From Lewinellaceae bacterium (GTDB lineage: Bacteria; Bacteroidota; Bacteroidia; Chitinophagales; Saprospiraceae), in NCBI GenBank assembly GCA_020636445.1, contig JACJXV010000037.1:1-36950 (forward strand): a stretch of DNA of 36,950 nucleotides. Reading direction: 5' to 3'. The notes below the pieces were generated by a model that did not search any database, had not been told where the DNA came from, and saw only the letters and a list, made by a program, of their open reading frames with translations. Positions 1-8,594 of this stretch are shown here, piece by piece. The translations under genes were made by a program, and so were the position numbers. Each line of letters begins with the position of its first letter. Within the stretch, counting starts at the first letter, position 1.

Positions 1-2
1 CC

Positions 3-2894
3 AACAGCATCCACGGCACATCCATAGCATTACTAGCCGAAGATCACCAGGGCCGCATTTGGATTGGGCACAATAATGGCCTGGATGTTTATAGTCCGCG
101 CACCGGACTGTTCTCCCAAGTACCTCTCCCCGCAGATCCTGACAATAATCAGCCATGGTCTTTTCCTGCTCCGGGAGGTATTTACGTAAGCAGTCAGGAC
201 CAAATATTGTTAGCCAATAATTCTTACCGTTTACTCTTGATTGATGGGAAAACATTCGCCAGCGAATGGTTAAAACCTTCACCCGTATCCGCCTCGCTCA
301 TCCCTAAACAAGTCAACCCTGCTATTCCCAATATTCTTACCGGAATAGGTGGGGCAAGTGACACATCCGTCTGGATAAGCTCCTTTCAAGGGTTGTTCGA
401 ATTGAATTTATCCAATAAAGTATTTACGTTTCACCCACTGGTGGATGCAGCGCTGCAATTTGGCCCAAGTTTCCCATACATCGACACCATCCGCCGACAA
501 GTTTGGTTCAACTGCTTTGACACCGGGTTATTTTCATACAATCCACAAAAGAAATCCTGGAAGCGATGGGACCAGGTTCCTGCCTTTGAAATTCTGGAAG
601 GCGGCCAGGGTATAACCGGGCGTAATGCGGCTGAAATATGGCTACCCGGCGGAGGATATCTGAATCCTGCCACCGGAAATTACCACATGGTTGAACACAT
701 CCCGGATGATGCCAGCTCCTTTTCCGGAGGGTCCATTCTCGTAGCCTATACGGATCAGGATGGCATTATATGGTGGGGTACTACCCGCGGGCTCTGCAAA
801 CTCGATCCCCGGCTGCAAGGTTTTCACCATACCCTGGTAAGTGCCCATCCGCGGTACACCTATGACAATTCCATTTACGAAATTTATACAGAGCCGGCTG
901 ATGGTCAGCTCTATATAACTTCTTTCTATCTGGAGGGAATATACACCTTTAACCCCCGCACGGGGCAGTCCCAAGCCATACCTTCTGCGGCTGATCGCCC
1001 CCTGGTGGGTAGTACCCGCATTTTCCGGGATAGCCGGGGAATCACCTGGTTATTAACGCGTGATGTGGTTTACCACGTCGATTTGCCCCGTAAAAAATTT
1101 ATCCCCGTGCCTCTGCCGCCTCTTCCTCCGGGAGCGGATGCCCGCAACTTCATCGATATCGAAGAAGATGCCACTGGTGATATCTGGCTAAGTCGCTGGA
1201 AAGCAGGCCTTTTACATTGGGAGCGGAAAACGGGCAGGTTCAGTTACCTGCCGATTAGTCAGCAAGGACTCAGCACCCGACAGGTTTGGGATCTGACCAT
1301 GTCCCGGGATCGCCAAACCTTGTGGGTTGCCACCCACGCGGGCCTTATATTTCGCTACCACCTACCTACCCGCACCTGGTCGAAGTATTCAGAATTTCGG
1401 CAGGGTGACCGCAATTTTCCCCTTAAAGAAATTAATGGCCTGGCGGTTGATCGCCAGGATCGATTATGGATTGGGGCACAAAACGGGATTTGCTGTTATG
1501 CCCCTAATGGAAGCGTTCAGGTTTTTGGTGAGGCCCAAGGGTTAGCCAATAGTCAGCTGGCGGGAATGCAAATGGATAGTCATGACCGGCTATGGATAGC
1601 CTCCACCGCAGGCATCACTTGCCTGGAAACGGCTACCGGCTTTATTCGAAACTTTGATGAGCACCATGGATTAAAAACCGATGCTGGCCTGGATTATTTT
1701 TCTTTTGGTCCGGATGGCCGCGTTTTCTCCGGAACTAAACAAGGCTTTATTTCCTTTCATCCCGACAGTCTACCCCGGGATACCAAAGCACCACAACTGG
1801 TTATCACGGGCTTTCAGGTAAGTGGCCGCGACTTTTTGGTAGATCGCCGGATGCCCGGCTATTGGGATACGGTACGATTACAGCCCCAGGAGAATTTCTT
1901 CGCTATTGCCTATGCTGCACTCCATCCGATGCTTCCCCGGGAGGTTCACTATGCCTACCAGTTAAAGGGCTTTGATCAGGATTGGGTCGATGCCGGTTCC
2001 CGACGACTGGCAAGCTACACGCGCGTGCCACCAGGTCGGTATACATTCTGTCTAAGAGCTAAAACGCCGGGAGGCGAATGGAGTTACCTGGAGGTACCCC
2101 TGGTTATTCAGGTCAGCCACTTTTTCTGGCAAACCCCCTGGTTTATAAGCATTATGACCCTGCTTATCGGCGGTTTAATCTGGGGGATTTATCAATGGCG
2201 AAGCCAACAAATTCGACGACAGGAACAAATGAAGGCTGCATTCAATAAAAAACTTGCGGAAGTTGAAATGGCCGCCCTGCGTTCGCAAATGAACCCTCAT
2301 TTTCTGTTTAATTGCCTTAACTCTATTAACAGGTTTATCCAACGCAATGAACCGGATGCGGCATCCGCCTACCTGACCAAGTTTTCGCGGCTGATACGCC
2401 TTGTTCTGGATAATTCCCGGGCCAATGTCGTTTCCCTGCGCGATGAGATGGAGGCTTTGCGGCTCTACATCGAACTGGAAGCCATGCGCTTTGTGGATCG
2501 ATTTCAATATACGCTAACTATTGACCCAGGGATAGACATTAATAGCATTGAAATTCCACCATTACTCATTCAACCGTACGTGGAAAATGCCATTTGGCAC
2601 GGACTAATGCACAAGGAAAGTAATGATGGTCAATTATTAGTAAAGGTTTTGACACAGCAGCAACGCTTACATATCGTTATCCAGGATAATGGGATTGGCC
2701 GGCAGGCTGCGGTTGAACTAAAAAGCAAATCGGCTACCTTACACAAGTCCCATGGACTGCAAATGACTGCCCAGCGCATAGCCATTATCAACGAACAATT
2801 CCAGGCCCGGGCCAACGTGGAAATTGAAGACCTGGCGGATGCTTCAGGAACCGCAGCAGGAACCAAAGTAACCATTTCATTACCTCTCGACTAA
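3..2894 (+). CDS. Propeller/Y_Y_Y sensor histidine kinase of the LytS type (5' end missing)
   Basis: The reading frame is open from base 3, so the start lies outside the window and an internal TTG at 207 is not the true start. The visible 963 residues hold many two-component-regulator beta-propeller repeats (blocks like DHQGRIWIGHNNGL and DRQDRLWIGAQNGI), then a Y_Y_Y domain (YAYQLKGFDQDW followed by LASYTRVPPGRYTF), one membrane helix near PWFISIMTLLIGGLIWGIY, and a cytoplasmic His_kinase domain with NPHFLFN; the phospho-acceptor His is about residue 766 of the visible part. A HATPase_c domain follows (VENAIWHG, IQDNGIG). The propeller is expected in the periplasm to sense an unknown ligand and drive phosphorylation of the regulator that starts six bases after the stop. 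Family call is firm; ligand unknown. Confidence 0.93.
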   Translation, partial: NSIHGTSIALLAEDHQGRIWIGHNNGLDVYSPRTGLFSQVPLPADPDNNQPWSFPAPGGIYVSSQDQILLANNSYRLLLIDGKTFASEWLKPSPVSASLIPKQVNPAIPNILTGIGGASDTSVWISSFQGLFELNLSNKVFTFHPLVDAALQFGPSFPYIDTIRRQVWFNCFDTGLFSYNPQKKSWKRWDQVPAFEILEGGQGITGRNAAEIWLPGGGYLNPATGNYHMVEHIPDDASSFSGGSILVAYTDQDGIIWWGTTRGLCKLDPRLQGFHHTLVSAHPRYTYDNSIYEIYTEPADGQLYITSFYLEGIYTFNPRTGQSQAIPSAADRPLVGSTRIFRDSRGITWLLTRDVVYHVDLPRKKFIPVPLPPLPPGADARNFIDIEEDATGDIWLSRWKAGLLHWERKTGRFSYLPISQQGLSTRQVWDLTMSRDRQTLWVATHAGLIFRYHLPTRTWSKYSEFRQGDRNFPLKEINGLAVDRQDRLWIGAQNGICCYAPNGSVQVFGEAQGLANSQLAGMQMDSHDRLWIASTAGITCLETATGFIRNFDEHHGLKTDAGLDYFSFGPDGRVFSGTKQGFISFHPDSLPRDTKAPQLVITGFQVSGRDFLVDRRMPGYWDTVRLQPQENFFAIAYAALHPMLPREVHYAYQLKGFDQDWVDAGSRRLASYTRVPPGRYTFCLRAKTPGGEWSYLEVPLVIQVSHFFWQTPWFISIMTLLIGGLIWGIYQWRSQQIRRQEQMKAAFNKKLAEVEMAALRSQMNPHFLFNCLNSINRFIQRNEPDAASAYLTKFSRLIRLVLDNSRANVVSLRDEMEALRLYIELEAMRFVDRFQYTLTIDPGIDINSIEIPPLLIQPYVENAIWHGLMHKESNDGQLLVKVLTQQQRLHIVIQDNGIGRQAAVELKSKSATLHKSHGLQMTAQRIAIINEQFQARANVEIEDLADASGTAAGTKVTISLPLD

Positions 2895-2900
2895 AACCCA

Positions 2901-3647
2901 ATGAAAGCAATACTGGTGGATGATGAGCGCTATTGCACAGAATTACTGGCATCATTACTGGCCAAACACTGTCCTGAAATTGAAACTATAGCTGAATTTA
3001 ATGATCCTGTTGCGGCCGTTTCGTTTATCCAGCACTCCCCGCCTGACCTGCTTTTCCTGGACATTGAAATGCCCCGTTTAAACGGCTTTGATTTATTGGA
3101 GCGTTGTCGACCGGTCACCTTTCCGGTCATCTTCACAACTGCTTATAATCAATATGCCTTACGGGCTATCAAAATAAGCGCCCTGGATTACTTACTCAAA
3201 CCCATAGACGTTGACGAGCTCAAACTTGCCGTCGAGAAAGCTCAGGAGCAACCTGCACATCCCGCCGACTGGAAGCAATATGAATTAATGGAATCAACCC
3301 GTCAGCACACGCAGGAACCACCTAAAACCATTGCCCTTTCCACCCTCGATGGGCTTACCTTTGTACAGGTAGCCGATATCATCTATTGCCAGAGTGATGG
3401 CAGTTATACAAAACTGTTTTTCACCCAGGGCGACCCCCTTTTATTGTCCAAATCGATCAAAGAAGTAGGAGAAATACTGATTACCTGTGGTTTTATGCGG
3501 GTCCATCATTCTTACCTGATCAATTTTGATCATATCCGCAAATACATCCGGGGTGAAGGTGGGGAGGTCATTATGCGCAATGGCCACAACGTCCCGGTAG
3601 CCCGTAGTAAGAAGGCTGAATTTTTAGAGCGAATCGCAAAATTATAA
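2901..3647 (+). CDS. LytTR-family DNA-binding response regulator
   Basis: This 248-residue protein has an N-terminal receiver domain with the acidic pair in VDDER, the phospho-acceptor Asp54 in FLDIEMP and the conserved Lys100 in LLKPID. From about residue 143 to the end it has a LytTR DNA-binding domain (IYCQSDGSYTKLFF, FMRVHHSYLINFDHI, VPVARSKK). It begins six bases after the stop of the LytS-type kinase, so the two form a cognate two-component pair in one transcript. The target genes cannot be read from the sequence. The neighbouring transketolase is convergent and separated by a terminator, so it is not part of this operon. Confidence 0.95.
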   Translation: MKAILVDDERYCTELLASLLAKHCPEIETIAEFNDPVAAVSFIQHSPPDLLFLDIEMPRLNGFDLLERCRPVTFPVIFTTAYNQYALRAIKISALDYLLKPIDVDELKLAVEKAQEQPAHPADWKQYELMESTRQHTQEPPKTIALSTLDGLTFVQVADIIYCQSDGSYTKLFFTQGDPLLLSKSIKEVGEILITCGFMRVHHSYLINFDHIRKYIRGEGGEVIMRNGHNVPVARSKKAEFLERIAKL

Positions 3648-3686
3648 TGCCGGGAAGCTAACTGAAGCATTCCCGGCACTATATTT
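3648..3686. terminator. Likely bidirectional terminator between convergent genes
   Basis: A 9-bp perfect stem (TGCCGGGAA at 3648-3656 with TTCCCGGCA at 3670-3678) extends inward by GCT/AGC with one bulged A. It is followed on the plus strand by CTATATTTTT and on the minus strand by TTATAATTTT. It sits between the stop of the response regulator and the stop of the transketolase, as expected for a shared terminator. Confidence 0.75.
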
Positions 3687-3711
3687 TTAGCCCTTCCTAA
3701 AAGATACAGGC

Positions 3712-5760
3712 CTATTTCCCAGCCAGTAAAGCATTTACTTCTTTAGCTACATTGGCTGCGGTGAATCCGAATTTTTCATCCAATACCGTGAAAGGTGCTG
3801 AATACCCAAAATGATTCAGTCCCCAGACTCGTCCATTTACACCCACTAGTCCGCGAACCGTTACGGGCAGACCGGCTGTCAACCCAAAGGTAGGCACACC
3901 GGCAGGCAGCACTGACTGCTGATAAGCGGCCGATTGCGTCCGGAAAAGTCCTTCACTAGGGGCTGAAACAATCCGTACCTTCAAGCCTTGTTCCTGTTGC
4001 AGTTTTGCTGCACCAGCAACCAGGGTAGCTACTTCCGAACCGTTGGCGACCAAAATCACATCGGGCGTACCTTCGCAATCCTGAACGATATAAGCCCCTT
4101 TGGCAGCCCCCTGGGCAACGGCATACCGACTGCTGCCTTCGGCAGCTGGCAGTTCCTGAATATTCTGACGCGATAAAATTAAACCGCTGGGCGAGTGCTC
4201 ATTCTCCAGGGCCAGACGCCAGCAAACGGTTGTTTCCGGGCCATCTGCCGGACGCAAAGCCAAAAAACTATTGTGTCCCGAGTGATTCTGAAGTTGCTCC
4301 AGCAGACGGATCTGTGCTTCCTGCTCAATGGGTTGATGCGTTGGGCCATCCTCCCCTACCCGGAAGGCATCGTGCGTCCAGAGGAAAATAGCCGGCTTTT
4401 CCATTAGTGCGCATACGCGAATTGCGGGTTTCATATAATCCGAAAACGCAAAAAAGGTAGCACACACCGGAATTACTCCTCCGTGCAGCGACATCCCGGT
4501 AGCCAGCGCGGCCATCGTCAGTTCCGCTACGCCGGCTTGCAGGAAAGCGCCACTGAAATCGCCATTTTTGAAATCAGTCGTTTTTTTGAGGAAGGCATCT
4601 GTTTTATCACTGTTCGACAAGTCTGCCGAAGCAACAATCATATTTTCTACCCGATCCGCCAGGTACGACAGTACGGCAGCAGAGGCATTCCGGGTAGGGC
4701 CAACTGCTTTTTGTTCAATCGATGCCCAGTCGAGGTCTGGTAGTTTCCGCTCCCAAAAGCCCTGAAGCTTGGTTGCCGGGGCAGGATTTTGTTGGGCCCA
4801 TTGCTGGAATGCATGACGCCGCTGTGCCGCTGATTTGCACTTTTCCGCTACGACGGCCTGATAATAGCTGGCTACCTCAGGGAATATCTGGAAAGGATTT
4901 GCCGGGTCGCCGCCCAGGTGCTCAACGGTCTTTGCAAATGATGCATTACTTTCACCCAGGGGTTTCCCATGGAGTTCTACTTCCCCTTCATAGCCGGTCC
5001 CATCCTCAAGAACGACTCCTTTTCCCATCACCGTTTTGCCAATAATCAGGGTTGGGCGAGCTTCCTCATTGATACCCGCCTGAATTGCCTGCCGGATGGC
5101 GGCATGGTCATTTCCGTCAATGGTGAGTACATGCCAGCCCCAGGCCTGATACTTCATAGCGGTATCTTCACTGGTAACATCATCTACTACCGTTGACAGC
5201 TGAATGTCGTTGGCATCGTAAAACATGATAATATTACCAAGTCCTAAGTGCCCAGCAAGGCGACCGGCGCCCTGAGATATTTCTTCCTGAATTCCTCCGT
5301 CGGAGATATAGATATACGTTTTGTGCGCGATGGTTTCTCCAAAACGTGCCGCGAGGAATCGTTCGGCAATGGCGGCACCGATACCAAAGGCATGCCCAAG
5401 TCCAAGCGGCCCCGATGTATTTTCAATCCCCCGGGCAACATCTAGTTCTGGATGCCCGGGCGTTGGACTGCCCCACTGGCGAAAGTTTTGAATATCCGCG
5501 ATGGAATAGTTCCCCAAGAGTGTTTGAATGCCATATAACATAGCTGACATATGTCCGGCATCCAGAAAAAAACGGTCGCGCAACGGCCAGTGCATGTCTG
5601 CCGGATCATACTGCAAAAATTCGGTATACAGTACGTGGACGAAGTCAGCTCCGCCCATAGGGCCACCTGGGTGCCCTGATTTTGCTTTTTCTACCATAGC
5701 AGCAGCCAACAAACGAATATTATCAGCAGCACGAAGGGATAGTTGCGGTGTGGTGCTCAT
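3712..5760 (-). CDS. tkt: Transketolase
   Basis: Thiamine-diphosphate enzyme of the non-oxidative pentose phosphate pathway that moves two-carbon ketol units between sugar phosphates in the cytoplasm. The N-terminal region has KSGHPGGPMGGADF and LGLGHAFGIGAAIAERF. The TPP-binding region reads YISDGGIQEEISQGAGRLAG, a variant I associate with Bacteroidota-type transketolases in place of the more common GDGCLMEG. The middle domain has the pyrimidine-binding stretch and WTHDAFRVGEDGPTHQP; the C-terminal domain is complete. ATG at 5760 (682 residues) is preferred over an in-frame GTG at 5793, since family members start just before the helix leading to KSGHPGG. A good promoter lies upstream. It appears monocistronic. 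Confidence 0.95.
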   Translation of the reverse strand: MSTTPQLSLRAADNIRLLAAAMVEKAKSGHPGGPMGGADFVHVLYTEFLQYDPADMHWPLRDRFFLDAGHMSAMLYGIQTLLGNYSIADIQNFRQWGSPTPGHPELDVARGIENTSGPLGLGHAFGIGAAIAERFLAARFGETIAHKTYIYISDGGIQEEISQGAGRLAGHLGLGNIIMFYDANDIQLSTVVDDVTSEDTAMKYQAWGWHVLTIDGNDHAAIRQAIQAGINEEARPTLIIGKTVMGKGVVLEDGTGYEGEVELHGKPLGESNASFAKTVEHLGGDPANPFQIFPEVASYYQAVVAEKCKSAAQRRHAFQQWAQQNPAPATKLQGFWERKLPDLDWASIEQKAVGPTRNASAAVLSYLADRVENMIVASADLSNSDKTDAFLKKTTDFKNGDFSGAFLQAGVAELTMAALATGMSLHGGVIPVCATFFAFSDYMKPAIRVCALMEKPAIFLWTHDAFRVGEDGPTHQPIEQEAQIRLLEQLQNHSGHNSFLALRPADGPETTVCWRLALENEHSPSGLILSRQNIQELPAAEGSSRYAVAQGAAKGAYIVQDCEGTPDVILVANGSEVATLVAGAAKLQQEQGLKVRIVSAPSEGLFRTQSAAYQQSVLPAGVPTFGLTAGLPVTVRGLVGVNGRVWGLNHFGYSAPFTVLDEKFGFTAANVAKEVNALLAGK

Positions 5761-5839
5761 TACTTGGATTGGTTTTCCGATGGTTACCTCCACGGCAGGA
5801 AAAGTAACACGATGTTAAAAATTGGTTGGAATATGGCGG

Positions 5840-5868
5840 CAAATATACAATATCCTTTCCCAAAGCAA
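5840..5868 (-). promoter_or_regulatory. Candidate Bacteroidota-type promoter of the transketolase gene
   Basis: On the minus strand a TTG (5868-5866) is followed after 18 bases by TATATTTG (5847-5840). This fits the -33/-7 pattern TTG...TAnnTTTG of the Bacteroidota primary sigma factor. Transcription would start near 5833, about 70 bases before the ATG at 5760. Confidence 0.55.
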
Positions 5869-6431
5869 GGTATCCGGAAGGGGTTAATCCGTGGCAAAAG
5901 CAGGGTAAGTATATCCCAAATCGATTCGCGGATAATTTAACTGGGGTATACGCGGGTTTGTCGGCTTATACGCAGTTTAGACCGGAATAGTACACCCCTG
6001 AACCCCATGGCCATGTGCTGAAAAAAACATCTCCCCGACAAGTAATTCTCCCATCTATGCAAATGCCCTTTATTATCACGAAAATTGCAATTTTTTGCAG
6101 TTTTCAATTGACTCAATTCTTGAAACACTCCTCAATCTTGTTATTTCTTATCGCTTTCACATTTGCCCTACACCGCAGCAGGCGAATCAAGCAATCTCAG
6201 CTTTGGTTTTTATTAATTTTTGCATTGATTTGTTAATCAATATTTTAACAAAAATTAACATCCCCTCCTGCCGAGGTAGATTTCGCCAACTATAAACTCA
6301 GATCCACCAATTATAGAACTTCGGTTTCCTTACATACCAATAGTCAGCAATTTTGAACCATGAACAATTACGGCAAAATACCGCAAACCCGAGCGGTCAA
6401 TGTCAACATCTAACACCAAAAGAACTTGAGA
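5869..6431. other. AT-rich intergenic region without a convincing gene
   Basis: The space between the divergent transketolase and sigma-factor genes. Short open frames here (for example 6015-6236) have no recognisable domain and low-complexity hydrophobic content. Structure that can be seen: a perfect 14-bp palindrome AAAATTGCAATTTT at 6081-6094, and a hairpin ATTGATT-TGTT-AATCAAT at 6224-6241. A weak promoter-like site (TTC near 6326, CAATTTTG at 6348-6355) precedes the sigma-factor gene. No RNA gene was recognised. Confidence 0.5.
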
Positions 6432-7037
6432 ATGAAATCACCTGTTCATGGCTGGAAAAGTAAAAATCCAGTACAAAAAGTAACGGCCCCAATTTCCGAT
6501 GAAACCTTAATTGCTTTGGCCCTGGAGGGCCGGGAAAGCGCTTATACGTTGCTGGTAAATCGTCACCGGAGCCTCATTAAAGCTATGGTTCAACGGTATC
6601 TTCCTTCGGGAATAGACCCCGATGATGTGGTACAAGATGTGTTCATCCGCGCTTTTCGCTGCCTGGCTCAGTTTCGGGGCGATTGCAAATTCAGCTCCTG
6701 GTTGGTTCGGGTAGCCATCTCCGTTGCGATTAACCGCAGTAAAGAACCGCGCCGCCTGCAATTTAACCTCGAGCAGCTTCCTTTGGGAGATAGCCTGCGG
6801 GAAGAGGCCCTCATCCAGCGGCAGTTGGAAAAACAGGAACAAAATCAAAAGCTGCACGCTTTAGTCCGCAAATTAGGTACACAAGATTCTACTATTATCG
6901 ATCTGTACTATTTCCAGGAATTATCGGTCATGGAAATTTGTCAGCAAACGGGGCTTTCTGAATCCAACATTAAATCGCGGCTGATGCGTGCCCGGCGCAA
7001 GTTAAAAAGCGCGGCAGTACTGGAGGGCCTCCGATAA
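6432..7037 (+). CDS. RNA polymerase sigma factor, ECF/sigma-70 family
   Basis: A 201-residue sigma factor from ATG 6432 (a TTG two codons upstream is in frame but less likely). Region 2 covers about residues 30-100, with YLPSGIDPDDVVQDVFIRAF and FRGDCKFSSWLVRVAISVAI, the core-binding and -10-recognition part. Region 4 covers about 135-195, with the helix-turn-helix LSVMEICQQTGLSESNIKSR followed by LMRARRKLK. There is no sigma region 1 or 3, which places it in the ECF class. No anti-sigma gene is adjacent; an M48 membrane protease follows after 122 bases, so the pair could serve envelope stress, but that link is inference. Confidence 0.93.
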   Translation: MKSPVHGWKSKNPVQKVTAPISDETLIALALEGRESAYTLLVNRHRSLIKAMVQRYLPSGIDPDDVVQDVFIRAFRCLAQFRGDCKFSSWLVRVAISVAINRSKEPRRLQFNLEQLPLGDSLREEALIQRQLEKQEQNQKLHALVRKLGTQDSTIIDLYYFQELSVMEICQQTGLSESNIKSRLMRARRKLKSAAVLEGLR

Positions 7038-7159
7038 CCGAGATGGATAGCGCGTGGTTCGTTGACCCTGCTGATAGGGGGTTAATGAATCACGCTGACT
7101 ACAACTTGCGAACTTTTTACCGGAGATAGACTGTTTAAAAAACAAGTAGATTGATCCCC

Positions 7160-8071
7160 ATGATCCGACAAGAACTGATTCATACCCGACGGCGCTCCCA
7201 TACCTGGCAAACGATTTTACTTTTGCTATTGCTCTTTGGCCTGATGGTCCTGGTAGGCTTTGGCTTTTTTGGTATCGAAGGGTTAATCTGGGCTGCCCTT
7301 CTAGGGATAATTACCGGCATCATAAGCCTGCGTATCCCTACCCGATTCATCATGAATATGTACCGCGCTCGCCCCTTACAGGCCGGCGAATTAACGGAGG
7401 TACAGCAGATTGTCCATCAGCTGGCAAAGCGGGCGGGGCTATCCCATTTACCGCAGGTATATTACCTGCCGAACCGCATGGTCAATGCGTTTGCCACCGG
7501 ACGAATCCACGATGCAGGGATTGCGGTGACCTATGGTATTCTCACGCAACTGAATATCCGGGAGCTCACCGGAGTACTAGCCCACGAAATCAGCCATATT
7601 ACCAATCATGACTTGCGCATCAAGAGTTTGGTGAACATTATCGGCCGGCTAACCCGCATGTTTACGGTGTTTGGACAAATTCTGTTGCTGATCAGTATTC
7701 CCATGTTGATGACTGACCAGCTTCCAGTTCCCCTTTGGGCAGTAGTACTTCTGCTGGTAGCCCCCGTTTTAACGAATCTTTTAGTGCTGGCTATTTCCCG
7801 AACCCGGGAATACGATGCAGATTTGGAAGCCGCCCGACTCACTGGCGACCCCAATGCCCTGGCTGATGCGTTGCAAAAGCTCGACCTCCTGAATAATGGC
7901 CCGGGGCTGTTGCGGCAACCTCCGCCTATTCTTAGTTCACACCCTAAAACACAGGAGCGTGTAAAGCGATTACGCGAATTAGCTCCTCGCTACACACCTG
8001 CTATTCTCCTGCCTGGTTGGGATTGGCTATTGCAACAATACCCCAAACTAGGTTATTCCCGATTTCTCTGA
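7160..8071 (+). CDS. M48-family membrane zinc metalloprotease, HtpX-like
   Basis: A 303-residue integral-membrane protease from ATG 7160 (a TTG at 7151 is also in frame). Two hydrophobic segments lie at about residues 18-35 and 38-57 and two more at about 170-212. The zinc site HEISH is at 142-146, and the third ligand is probably Glu217 in SRTREYDADLEAA. This is the HtpX/M48B plan: degradation of misfolded membrane proteins with the active site facing the cytoplasm. The C-terminal HPKTQERVKRLREL is also typical. It lies downstream of the ECF sigma gene on the same strand. The substrate is unknown, and HtpX orthology versus a paralogue cannot be settled by eye. Confidence 0.9.
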   Translation: MIRQELIHTRRRSHTWQTILLLLLLFGLMVLVGFGFFGIEGLIWAALLGIITGIISLRIPTRFIMNMYRARPLQAGELTEVQQIVHQLAKRAGLSHLPQVYYLPNRMVNAFATGRIHDAGIAVTYGILTQLNIRELTGVLAHEISHITNHDLRIKSLVNIIGRLTRMFTVFGQILLLISIPMLMTDQLPVPLWAVVLLLVAPVLTNLLVLAISRTREYDADLEAARLTGDPNALADALQKLDLLNNGPGLLRQPPPILSSHPKTQERVKRLRELAPRYTPAILLPGWDWLLQQYPKLGYSRFL

Positions 8072-8084
8072 TCCACAGAACGCC

Positions 8085-8531
8085 CTACTCTTCTTCTGCC
8101 AACTGCAGCGAAGCAGAGTTGATGCAAAAACGAAGACCCGTAGGTGGTGGACCATCCGGGAATACGTGCCCCAGGTGTGCATCACAAACACTGCATTGGA
8201 CTTCCACCCGCCGCATCCCAAAGCTGGTATCCATGATGTAATTAATGACGTTAGGTTCTACAGGAGCAGTAAATGAGGGCCAGCCCGTTCCACTTTCAAA
8301 TTTTACCCGCGAATCAAACAAGGGGGTATGGCAACAGACGCAGGCATAAAGGCCTGGATCATGGGCTTCACAGTACTCCCCGGAAAAAGGGCGTTCAGTG
8401 CCATGCTGGCGGGTAACGCGAAATTGCTCCGCTGACAACTGTCCTTGCCACTCTGCTGCCGTTTTTTCAACGCGCCGCGGTGGTGCCGGGCTGCCTTTTT
8501 CTGCGTATTGGATCACATCCGTCCACTTCAT
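8085..8531 (-). CDS. msrB: Peptide-methionine (R)-S-oxide reductase
   Basis: Cytoplasmic repair enzyme that reduces methionine-R-sulfoxide in proteins using thioredoxin. The 148-residue protein has the usual MsrB length and order: FRVTRQHGTERPFSGEY, the zinc Cys pairs C64/C67 (ACVCC) and C113/C116 (CSVCDAHLGHVFPDG), FESGTGWPSF, and the catalytic Cys136 in LRFCINSASL. No signal peptide is seen. It is the last gene of the long minus-strand series, 63 bases after aspartate ammonia-lyase, and may be co-transcribed with it. Confidence 0.96.
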   Translation of the reverse strand: MKWTDVIQYAEKGSPAPPRRVEKTAAEWQGQLSAEQFRVTRQHGTERPFSGEYCEAHDPGLYACVCCHTPLFDSRVKFESGTGWPSFTAPVEPNVINYIMDTSFGMRRVEVQCSVCDAHLGHVFPDGPPPTGLRFCINSASLQLAEEE

Positions 8532-8594
8532 AACAACAACTTTATTGGGTTTACTACACGTTGCAATGCAAACAACACCACGGTTAAATAGTTG

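Noticed and set aside
207..209. TTG at 207 as start of the sensor kinase
   Set aside because: The same frame is open to the left edge and already encodes propeller repeat sequence (GRIWIGHNNGLDVYSP), so the gene begins outside the window.
4195..5818. Many plus-strand open frames opposite the transketolase gene
   Set aside because: They are shadows of a conserved full-length enzyme on the other strand and have no domain content.
6015..6295. Two overlapping hydrophobic open frames in the AT-rich spacer
   Set aside because: They arise from low-complexity AT-rich DNA, overlap each other in different frames, and show no domain or credible start context.
7043..7129. A 28-codon open frame (MDSAWFVDPADRG...) right after the sigma-factor gene, as a possible mini anti-sigma factor
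   Set aside because: Too short for any known anti-sigma domain, no membrane helix, and no sign of a start signal.
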